A DNA stretch of 64,000 nt, from contig NZ_PEBF01000002.1 in NCBI RefSeq assembly GCF_002742625.1, forward strand, positions 62,001 through 126,000, written 5' to 3'. The notes under the pieces were generated by a model. That model ran no database searches. It was not told the DNA's origin and saw only the letters and a program-made list of their open reading frames with translations. A program made the position numbers and the translations under genes. Origin of the DNA: Caulobacter sp. FWC2 (GTDB taxonomy: Bacteria; Pseudomonadota; Alphaproteobacteria; Caulobacterales; Caulobacteraceae). Every line of letters starts with the position of its first letter. Position 1 is the first letter of the stretch. Shown here piece by piece: positions 27,644-34,810 of this stretch.

Positions 27644-27661
27644 GAAATGGGGGTCACGTCA

Positions 27662-27665
27662 TATC
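27662..27665. repeat. Target-site duplication, right copy (TATC)
   Basis: Four bases directly after the right inverted repeat, matching 26383-26386. Counting only one copy restores the interrupted reading frame of module B. Confidence 0.85.
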
Positions 27666-28011
27666 GGCGACGCTCTTTCGGGCCTACTTAAGTCGATGAT
27701 CCAAGACCGCGACTGGCGTCCGATCAACGCTAAGCCCACCGATTCTCAAATCCTGCGCGCGACGATCCAACAACGGCGGACGGTCAGTGGTCTGGGTGAG
27801 CGCGGAAAGGGCCTCAATAACATGATCGCCCTGATCGACCTTTTTCCGTCGGGTTTCATCAATATCTTTTCGGGTGATGCCGTCTATGCGTATCGCAATC
27901 CGGCGGCGAAGAACGGCGAGAAGGAATACTGCGTCCCATTGGGGTTCCAGTTTCCGGGCACGCTTATTATCTGGCAGCTAAAAGCGTGACGAGTGGAGAC
28001 GAGATTTTGAG

Positions 28012-28341
28012 ATGTTGGCAGCAATGACAACAACTATTCGATTGGCGGCCGACTTTAATCCTTTCCCGTTCGGTCGTTATCCGTCGCACGGCGACTGGAA
28101 CGGGCAGCGCTTTCGCGACGAATGGCTCGTGCCGGCGCTTAGAAAGGGCGAACCCGTAGTGGTCGATCTCGATGGGGCGAGAGGCCTTTCGCCATCTTTC
28201 CTCGAAGAAGCGTTTGGCGGCCTGGTGCGTGTAGGTTTCGCAGCCAAAGATCTCCTCAACCAGATCCGCATCAAGTCGGACCGCGATCCTTCGTTCATAG
28301 ACACCATTCAGGGCTATATTCGCGACGCGAAGGCCGCCTGA
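28012..28341 (+). CDS. STAS-like DUF4325 protein, module B
   Basis: 109 residues (105 from the internal ATG at 28024). Conserved features are PFGRYPSHGDWNGQRFRDEW, the strand PVVVDLDGARGL, and LSPSFLEEAFGGLVR. It starts 22 bases after the 3' half of the interrupted STAS-GHKL gene and is followed after 3 bases by a small membrane protein, repeating the order seen in module A. Its sequence is clearly closer to the module C protein (30021) than to module A, so B and C are the more recent duplicates. Confidence 0.8.
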   Translation: MLAAMTTTIRLAADFNPFPFGRYPSHGDWNGQRFRDEWLVPALRKGEPVVVDLDGARGLSPSFLEEAFGGLVRVGFAAKDLLNQIRIKSDRDPSFIDTIQGYIRDAKAA

Positions 28342-28344
28342 GGT

Positions 28345-28794
28345 ATGGCCACTCCGCTCGAGGCGCTATTTGCTGCCAGCCTGGGTCTATTGGGCGGCTT
28401 GGTAGGCTCCGCCACGCTGGAGCGCCTCAAGGCGGGCGTGGCCTCCTTGGACATCGAACTCGTTCGCCTGGAAAGCTTCGAAGACGATCTATTCGATGTT
28501 TTTGCGTTGGCGGCGGACCATGCGGACCGTAGCGCGATGCTGCGGCAGCTGAACGGCCGTCGGCGACGGCTCGGCCTTAACCTCAAACGCAAGATCGCAG
28601 ACAGCACCGCTTATCAGGCGTGCAAGGCAGAGTTGGTCAAGTTGGATGGTTTCTTGGCCAAGGCGGAGGACGCCGTGGCCCTCGACGATGAATTGGAGGG
28701 CTCGATCGAGGCTTCGATCCGCCGCCTTCGCAATCAGGTCAAGCACTCCTCGCGCACGGCGCGGGCCTTTTCGCTTCTACGAGGCGACGGTTAA
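28345..28794 (+). CDS. Small protein with N-terminal membrane segment, module B
   Basis: 149 residues. Residues 6-25 (EALFAASLGLLGGLVGSATL) form a glycine-rich hydrophobic helix, then about 120 residues of charged helix (VRLESFEDDLFDVFALAADH, later basic RRRRLGLNLKRK). It occupies the same place relative to its STAS-like gene as the membrane protein of module A, though the two are not alike in sequence. A membrane-anchored effector or regulator is a reasonable guess only. Confidence 0.7.
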   Translation: MATPLEALFAASLGLLGGLVGSATLERLKAGVASLDIELVRLESFEDDLFDVFALAADHADRSAMLRQLNGRRRRLGLNLKRKIADSTAYQACKAELVKLDGFLAKAEDAVALDDELEGSIEASIRRLRNQVKHSSRTARAFSLLRGDG

Positions 28795-28843
28795 ACACTT
28801 CGTCGCATTGTGCTTTGTAGCCGTCTAACTTGACTGGAGCCGG

Positions 28844-29998
28844 GTGCCGCCTTCAGTTTTCCCCTTCCGGCTAGATGAATCGGCGGCAAAAATCTTGAGT
28901 GAAACTCCGCCGCCCGGCGGCGCGGCCATATTCAGCGGCGCGCTTGCCGATATTGTCTTGAACGATAGGCCTACCACGCCCAGGGCCGAGCTCGTCACAC
29001 ACGTGTTCGAGGGCCCTTCCATCGTTCCCGAGCGACGCGTGCGGGACCGCCTGGGCAATCCTTACAATGTCGTACGGGCTCCGGCGGTGTTGAACTACCG
29101 TCACGGCTTGACGGCTCTGACGGGTTTCCTGACCAAAATCCGACGAGGCGTTCTCCGCCGCGATCGACGCGTCTATGTGGATCTTTCTGCATGCGTCTCG
29201 ATCGACATCGTCGCTTGCATGTTGCTGACTGCCGAGCTCCAGCGCTGCCACAGTCTGCGACCAGGCTCGATCGCCGGTTGCGATCCGGCTGCGTCGGGAG
29301 CCTTGGAGGTTCTCTCTCAGCTTGGGTTTCACCGGCAGCTGAACATCCGCGATCAAGTGGGCCCGCCAGCCGACTGGATCGCGACAATTCGATCGGCTGC
29401 CACGACCCAAGAAATGGGACCGCTGATGGCGGAGGTCGCGGATCTTTCGCTCAAGGCCTGGGGTGACAGGGCTTTCACCAACCAGATCCACGCCGCGCTC
29501 AATGAAGCAATGACGAACGTCATCATGCACGCCTATCCTGACGTGGAGGTTGATCAAAGCGCTTGCCTGCCTGGTCAGTGGTGGGCGGCCGGCATTCTCG
29601 ATGTCGAAAAGAACTCGGCCTGGTTTTTTGCGTTGGACCAGGGTGTCGGTCTCCCGCGCACTGCGGTGAAGAACTACTCAGGCCTACTACGGAAGTTTGA
29701 TATCGACCCTCTGAACCCTCCCGATCACTTGATCATCGCCGCAGCGCTGAAGGAAGCGCGCACCCAAACCGGCCTTGATCAGCACGGCAAGGGGCTGACC
29801 TCGATGGTGCGGCTCATCGACGAAAAGGCTGCAGGCGGATCGATCCAGATTATCAGCCGACAGGGGGAGCATATCATTGTCAAGAATCCGGATCATCCTA
29901 ACGCACAACTGCGCCGGGTTGAATTTGGCCGGCAACTAGAAGCCGAGTTGCCCGGAACCTTAATTGTGTGGAAAGTTAATGGCCCTAAGGGTCGTTGA
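28844..29998 (+). CDS. STAS-GHKL ATPase fusion, module C
   Basis: 384 residues starting with GTG (PPSVFPFRLDESAAKILSE). The N-terminal half includes a STAS-like fold (RRVYVDLSACVSIDIVACML) equivalent to that in module B. The C-terminal half is a GHKL ATPase with N box ALNEAMTNVIMHAYP, G1 box FALDQGVGLPRT and G2 box LDQHGKGLTSMVRLID. A protein carrying an anti-anti-sigma-like and a kinase-like domain in one chain suggests self-regulated partner switching. No His-phosphotransfer domain. Followed after 22 bases by its STAS-like partner. Complete, unlike the module B copy. Confidence 0.8.
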   Translation: MPPSVFPFRLDESAAKILSETPPPGGAAIFSGALADIVLNDRPTTPRAELVTHVFEGPSIVPERRVRDRLGNPYNVVRAPAVLNYRHGLTALTGFLTKIRRGVLRRDRRVYVDLSACVSIDIVACMLLTAELQRCHSLRPGSIAGCDPAASGALEVLSQLGFHRQLNIRDQVGPPADWIATIRSAATTQEMGPLMAEVADLSLKAWGDRAFTNQIHAALNEAMTNVIMHAYPDVEVDQSACLPGQWWAAGILDVEKNSAWFFALDQGVGLPRTAVKNYSGLLRKFDIDPLNPPDHLIIAAALKEARTQTGLDQHGKGLTSMVRLIDEKAAGGSIQIISRQGEHIIVKNPDHPNAQLRRVEFGRQLEAELPGTLIVWKVNGPKGR

Positions 29999-30020
29999 TG
30001 CTTAGCCAGGGAGGCGCTTC

Positions 30021-30356
30021 ATGACGAAAGTAGTGGACGTTGCCACTCAGTTCGACCGGTATCCATTTGGTAGATACCCATCGCATGGTCCCAATAATGG
30101 TCAGCGGTTTCGAGAAGAGTTCCTGATCCCCGACCTCCAGCGCGGCGTGCGTTTGGTAGTTGATCTTTCGCACGCGGAGGGGCTGGCGCCGTCGTTTCTC
30201 GAAGAAGCGTTTGGCGGCTTAGTCCGAGCGGGCTTCTCACCGACCGAGTTGAAGGATCTCTTGGACCTGAAATCGGAAGTAGACCCATCTTTGATCGATG
30301 AAGTGCAAACCTACATCGACGATGAGTGGCGTCGCAGGGCCAACAGTCAGCATTGA
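30021..30356 (+). CDS. STAS-like DUF4325 protein, module C
   Basis: 111 residues. Shares RYPFGRYPSHG, RLVVDLSHAEGL and APSFLEEAFGGLVRAGF with the module B protein, and SFL(D/E)EAFGGLVR with module A. A GGGAGGCGCTTC site precedes the ATG. It is the last gene of the three-module array; no membrane protein follows it, unlike modules A and B. Partner of the STAS-GHKL protein by position. Confidence 0.8.
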   Translation: MTKVVDVATQFDRYPFGRYPSHGPNNGQRFREEFLIPDLQRGVRLVVDLSHAEGLAPSFLEEAFGGLVRAGFSPTELKDLLDLKSEVDPSLIDEVQTYIDDEWRRRANSQH

Positions 30357-30755
30357 TCAGAAATAAAGGCCGACGCTGGCGACCTGCGCCGGACGGGCAA
30401 GGCGGCTAATTAATGCCGCGCAGACTCCGCCATGAGGTAGATCGGCGGGGCCGCCAGCGCGTCAAGCTTGCCACCCGCGAGCCGACCTTTCGAGGGTCGG
30501 GGATGCGGGGCAGCGCCATTTTCTGACATCGGCGCGGCTGCAGAAACGCGACGTTCAGTAGAGGGGCGTCGTGTGCTCGGACAGCGACACGGCTCACGAG
30601 GGTGGCTACGCCTTCTCATAGATGGCGGTCGACTGGCATCGAGATGTCCGAGTGTCGCCTGCATCATGAAGGCGGTCGCAGTCACTTTATGGCCTGGCGC
30701 CCCGACTTTACCGACAGCGATGCCGAGCGACAGGGTTGCAGCCGGGCAAGGGTCG
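30357..30755. other. Gene-free stretch between module C and the second STAND gene
   Basis: About 400 bases where convergent genes end. The open frames present are Arg/Ser-rich shadows. A terminator would be expected here but no clear hairpin with a T-run is visible. Confidence 0.45.
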
Positions 30756-33700
30756 TCAGTTCCTGGCCACACGTTCCTGCTGTGATTGATGGCGCGAGAC
30801 CCCGCGCTCCATCAGCAGGATCTGGGCGCCGAGATTAGTCTGCGCGAGTTCGGACTCGAGATTTAACATCTCGACCGCGACTGTCGTCCCCTCAGCCGTT
30901 CCATCCTGCTCAGCGCCAACCCGCACGCCGAGCTCACCAAGGAACCCAAGGATCTCCGCTAGATCAGCCGACGGGTCGCTATCAACGGCGGCTGCAGCCC
31001 GTTCACTCACAGCGGCTACAGTCTCGACCTGCGTATCGAGGTGCGCGTCCTCTTCCGCCAGAAGTGGCCTGCCCGTCTCCTGCAAGATGAAAGATGCAGT
31101 GACCAGCGCCTCCACCGCCGCCCGATAGTCGTCGAGCACCCGATCCTCAAGCACCGGATAGGGAAGCTTCGCCTGCCATTCGCTGACAAGCCCGCCGTAG
31201 GGCAACAGGCTGAGCCCGAACTGGACAGCAATGGGGGCGATGACACCGTCGCGAAGCGGAGCCGATGCCAAGGTCGTCAAATCGTCGGGAAGGGTTTCAC
31301 AGGCCGCGATCAGCAGAGGCTGGCTTTTGAACCAGTCGACGATCTCATCGACGCGCTGGAGCGCGATATACCGTGCATTGAGATGGTTCAGGCCGACGTC
31401 CTCGCCATCGATCCGCGCATAGACCTCGACACTCAGCCCATGGGCAGCGAGGTGCTCGGCGATCGCCACGCACCGGCGCCCGACATCAGCTGCCGTGCGT
31501 TCACGGGCCTCTTTAGCCGCGCGCGCGAGAATATTGTTGTGTCGGCTGACTTTTGAAAACCTCAGTGAGGCGGCGCGCAGCCGCAACGGATCTGCATCGA
31601 CGTCGCTCAGCACGGCAGCGAGATCCAGGAGAATCGTCCGTATGGTCTCAAGAGCAGGCGTGGGCCGTTCGCCGGTCATCCGCCAAAAATCTGGGTCCGT
31701 CAGCTTGCCGGCTTCCTTGGCCAGATCCCGAGCCCTTAGCGCCATGAGGCGCACCTTCGGCGGTTCTACTTGGGTCAGCTCGCCGATCAGTTCCTGGATG
31801 TTAGTTGCGAACCCATGGAGGCTGTCATGAGCCTTGTAGGTTCCCTGGTCGAGAGGACCCGCAAAAGTCTCGGCCTGCTGCGGAGGCGGGATCACCTGGG
31901 TCATCAAACCACGCACTATCTTCAGCCCGCTCCAATACGGCCCAGGCTGCTCCTGCCGACAGTAGTAGTTCGCGGCATCCCCCAACAGGCGCGAAAGGTC
32001 GGCCATCGCCCTGGCCAGCATCGTCGCGCGGTCCGTCTCGCTGTCGGTGGCGACCAGCCGGCCGATCGACCGATTGACCACGCGATTCAAGGCGATCCTG
32101 GCCGGTGACGGCATCACATCGCGGCGCAGGGTCCTACGGACCGTATACATGCCAACGCCAAAAGGAGAGTCATTGGCGAAGACCGCTTCGCAGATCATCA
32201 GTTGGGCCGCCGGCGCCGCCATCGCCATCAGTTCGCAGACTCGCGCGACGCTTTCCTCGAGATTTGACTGGGATGGCGCCGAAACCGCTCTGACCTTGGC
32301 AGTGACGATCGCTTCGCCGTCTTGCTCGCCAAGGGATGGCCGGGTGATCCATGCGGTCTCCAGGTAGAGCCTTTCGAGCAGGACCTCTGCTCCACCACAG
32401 ATGTCGACAATTTTGACGGCTTGCTCGGCATCCACTTCTGCCAAGACCTGGAGGAATTCCAGGAGCGGCATCAGGTCGGCCTCGCCGACGTTGTCTTCGC
32501 AGCCAAATTCAAGCTTGGGCCCAGCTTCACACCCTGCGAGGGGGAGCATGGCGGCGATCAGTTCATGGGCTGACGCCAGATTGACGATCGGCGGTCGCGA
32601 GCCTGGGGCCAGACGTTCGAACAAGGCGGTACGCAAGTCGCCGACCTTGACCTTTGCGAAGTCGGCCTGGGCGTTCTTGACGCGTGCGAAGAGAGGAACA
32701 CCGTCAAAGTTTGATTTAGCGACAACGAAATTGAAGGCGAGACCGGCAAAGCGATCGTCGATGTCATTCGCGCGCGCGATCTCCAGCCAGCGCTCGGCGA
32801 CCATATCTGCGGTAGCCACAGCAAGGCCGTAGAGAACAGCGATCCAGGCGCCTGCAGGCGTGTCAGGATCGGAAAGGCGCTGTCCCGCGGCTTCGAGCAA
32901 GCTGCTCTTCTCATCAGGCCACTTGCGCAGCGTGCGGACCACGAGGCTGGCGAAGGACCCCGCCTCTACGGTGTACACCGCCTCCACCAAGGCCGTTCGA
33001 CGCGGTTCGCCCAGAGCGTTCTGAATGGCAGCATCGAGGTAGGTCGATCGAATTTCGTGCAGGGCAGAGAGCGAGGCGTCGCCCCGCTCGCGGATTGTAT
33101 GTTCGTCGACGAGTCTCTTGATCGCCCTGGCAAACCTCGGCGTCTCCCAGCCCAGCCTTGATCGCAGACGCCCAGGATCGATCGCAGCGCCCTGAGCGGT
33201 GGCGAAGGCGATGGCGCGCAGGGCGATCAGTTCGTCGTCCCGCCCCTCCGCCAGCCTGCGGGCGACCTGCTCAGTCAGCGTCTCCTCCAGGCGGCGTCCG
33301 GCGGTCAGGAGGTGCGCGTATTCCAAAAGGAGACCACGGCTGACTTCGAGGGGCTCTCTCCAGAATTTGAAGACCGAAGCGCCCTCCCCGCTGAGCGCTT
33401 CCCAGACGCGGATCGCAAGCGCCTCGTCGAGCTTGGGCCTGAAGACACTGGTCTGTGGAAGCGACCTCAGAGTGAAGAGATCTTCCTCACGGGCTGTGCC
33501 AATGAGGAGAAGCCCCGGGACTGCGTTCTTCTCGCGGATGAGGAGATCCCATCCGGACGTTTCCTCGCCGCGACCGACATCATCGACGACGAAGCCGACG
33601 GGACGTTCGGGATTGGCTTCGAGCAGGCGCGCCCAGGCAACGAGCCTGGCGACATCGTCGGTTCGGCACAGGCGGACGCGATACCAGCGCACCGCGTGGC

Positions 33701-34652
33701 GGGTGTGAAAGGCGCTGAGCCAGGCCAGGCCCGATTTGCCCGCGCCGGACGGCCCCGCAACGAGCGCGGCGCGATGTTGTTCCAGGCCCTCGAGGATCGC
33801 GGTCACCTCTACAGGGCGATCAAACACCACGCCCGCGCCGATATGGGCCGGCGCGACATCGACACCGCTGTAGAAGCCGGACGTGTCGACGGGCTCGAAA
33901 AAATCGGCGGCCTCGCACAGCCCCCCGCTCAGGTCGAGGAAAGCGGCTGGATCGAAGGCAAGACCAAAGGCGTCGACGACCTGTTGAACGTCAGAAACCC
34001 CCAGCGTCCCTGGCCGAGTTGATGGCGCAAGGTAGTTGGCGTCCGCCATTGCGCCGGCCAGTTCACGAAACCGCTGAGCCAGAAGCCTTGCGGCAGCGTC
34101 GGGATAGGGTGTGCCTGCGACGAGGCGCGCGACCGCCTCGTCCATTGGCTTCGCCTCGACGATCAGGTACGCGCGCCCCAGAAGCGCTTCGACCTGATCG
34201 ATCGGCCAGCCGGAAAGCTCGGCGCGTAGCCCATTTCTCAAGGCGTCCAGCGCCTGGCCACTATCGGCGAGGGTTTTTCCCCAGCCTGTCGCCGTCAGAC
34301 CATCGACCGCTCGCTCCAGGACCAGCGCGATCCCGAGGCGAGAGTCCTGGCTCCAAGTTTGCGGGAGCGACTTGGCAGTCTTGGCCAGATGCGTGACGAC
34401 CTCGTCCACGGTGAACCGGCCGCGTGGATCGTGCCGCGACTTCAACTGTACGCGCAGCTCCAGAGCCGGGCCGTGCAGAGTGAGATCGTCGACCCCTTCT
34501 GGCACAACGGTTGTCCAGGCCCAGTCGCCACGCCAGGCCTTGATCGCTAGCTGCGCCGCCACAGCATCCTGATAGCGAAAACCTCGCCCGGAGCGCGCGC
34601 CCGCGCGGGACTTTCGCCATAGCTCGTCATCGATAAGAAACAGCTCCTCCAT
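30756..34652 (-). CDS. Second nuclease-STAND-type NTPase, putative defence protein
   Basis: 1,298 residues from the ATG at 34652, which has GGGGGA about 6 bases upstream; the longer reading from 34784 has unlikely composition. The N-terminal 200 residues look like a Cap4/DUF4297-type nuclease: GRGFRYQDAVAAQLAIKAW, GVDDLTL and VQLKSRHDP near residue 68-76, with the E-D-QxK order. A P-loop follows (GPSGAGKSGLAWLSA, K306) with an acidic Walker B-like VGFVVDDVGRGEE. Some 850 residues of helical repeats make the sensor half. The architecture is the same as the gene at 4200-10456, but the sequences are not near-identical. It faces away from the Shango genes across 158 bases. Predicted cytosolic suicide or DNA-degrading effector on phage sensing. 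Confidence 0.75.
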   Translation of the reverse strand: MEELFLIDDELWRKSRAGARSGRGFRYQDAVAAQLAIKAWRGDWAWTTVVPEGVDDLTLHGPALELRVQLKSRHDPRGRFTVDEVVTHLAKTAKSLPQTWSQDSRLGIALVLERAVDGLTATGWGKTLADSGQALDALRNGLRAELSGWPIDQVEALLGRAYLIVEAKPMDEAVARLVAGTPYPDAAARLLAQRFRELAGAMADANYLAPSTRPGTLGVSDVQQVVDAFGLAFDPAAFLDLSGGLCEAADFFEPVDTSGFYSGVDVAPAHIGAGVVFDRPVEVTAILEGLEQHRAALVAGPSGAGKSGLAWLSAFHTRHAVRWYRVRLCRTDDVARLVAWARLLEANPERPVGFVVDDVGRGEETSGWDLLIREKNAVPGLLLIGTAREEDLFTLRSLPQTSVFRPKLDEALAIRVWEALSGEGASVFKFWREPLEVSRGLLLEYAHLLTAGRRLEETLTEQVARRLAEGRDDELIALRAIAFATAQGAAIDPGRLRSRLGWETPRFARAIKRLVDEHTIRERGDASLSALHEIRSTYLDAAIQNALGEPRRTALVEAVYTVEAGSFASLVVRTLRKWPDEKSSLLEAAGQRLSDPDTPAGAWIAVLYGLAVATADMVAERWLEIARANDIDDRFAGLAFNFVVAKSNFDGVPLFARVKNAQADFAKVKVGDLRTALFERLAPGSRPPIVNLASAHELIAAMLPLAGCEAGPKLEFGCEDNVGEADLMPLLEFLQVLAEVDAEQAVKIVDICGGAEVLLERLYLETAWITRPSLGEQDGEAIVTAKVRAVSAPSQSNLEESVARVCELMAMAAPAAQLMICEAVFANDSPFGVGMYTVRRTLRRDVMPSPARIALNRVVNRSIGRLVATDSETDRATMLARAMADLSRLLGDAANYYCRQEQPGPYWSGLKIVRGLMTQVIPPPQQAETFAGPLDQGTYKAHDSLHGFATNIQELIGELTQVEPPKVRLMALRARDLAKEAGKLTDPDFWRMTGERPTPALETIRTILLDLAAVLSDVDADPLRLRAASLRFSKVSRHNNILARAAKEARERTAADVGRRCVAIAEHLAAHGLSVEVYARIDGEDVGLNHLNARYIALQRVDEIVDWFKSQPLLIAACETLPDDLTTLASAPLRDGVIAPIAVQFGLSLLPYGGLVSEWQAKLPYPVLEDRVLDDYRAAVEALVTASFILQETGRPLLAEEDAHLDTQVETVAAVSERAAAAVDSDPSADLAEILGFLGELGVRVGAEQDGTAEGTTVAVEMLNLESELAQTNLGAQILLMERGVSRHQSQQERVARN

Positions 34653-34810
34653 CAGATCTCCCCCGGTCATCCTGGTGCTTAGGTTTCGCGTCGCCCCAGT
34701 CGCCGCACGCACCCGCATAGCTTGCGTCGAAAATCTAACATCGGCGGGCTGGATTCGCCGCCACCCACCGCATAGCGTAGCCAAGCTTAACCGAGGGTTG
34801 GGCCCATGGG

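Larger units (their letters stand above)
26387..27661 (+). mobile_element. IS3-family insertion sequence (IS407-like), 1,275 bp
   Basis: The ends are imperfect inverted repeats of about 42 bases that both begin TGACGTGACCCCC and share CTC-TCCAG--ATAAC-AGAGTCC further in. The element is bordered by a 4-base direct repeat TATC (26383-26386 and 27662-27665), as expected of the IS407 subgroup. It encodes the usual two overlapping frames OrfA and OrfB. All parts look intact, and the flanking gene is otherwise undamaged, so the insertion is probably recent. Confidence 0.95.
25694..27989 (+). pseudogene. STAS-GHKL ATPase, module B, split by an IS3-family insertion
   Basis: The 5' part (25694-26386) and 3' part (27666-27989) flank an insertion sequence. 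Removing the IS and one copy of its TATC target duplication restores one uninterrupted frame of 338 residues reading ...TAPQNI-GDALSGLLKS... with no lost base. The N-terminal half is STAS-like (PVLLDLYNTNHIDVAACVML, similar in position to module C). The GHKL half has N box ALNEAADNVLSWAY, G1 box VALDHGAGIPAT and G2 box LGERGKGLNNMIALID. As found, the TGA at the very start of the IS ends the protein after residue 231, before the G2 box, so it should be inactive unless the IS excises. Start is GTG at 25694 with a weak ribosome-binding site. Confidence 0.8.
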
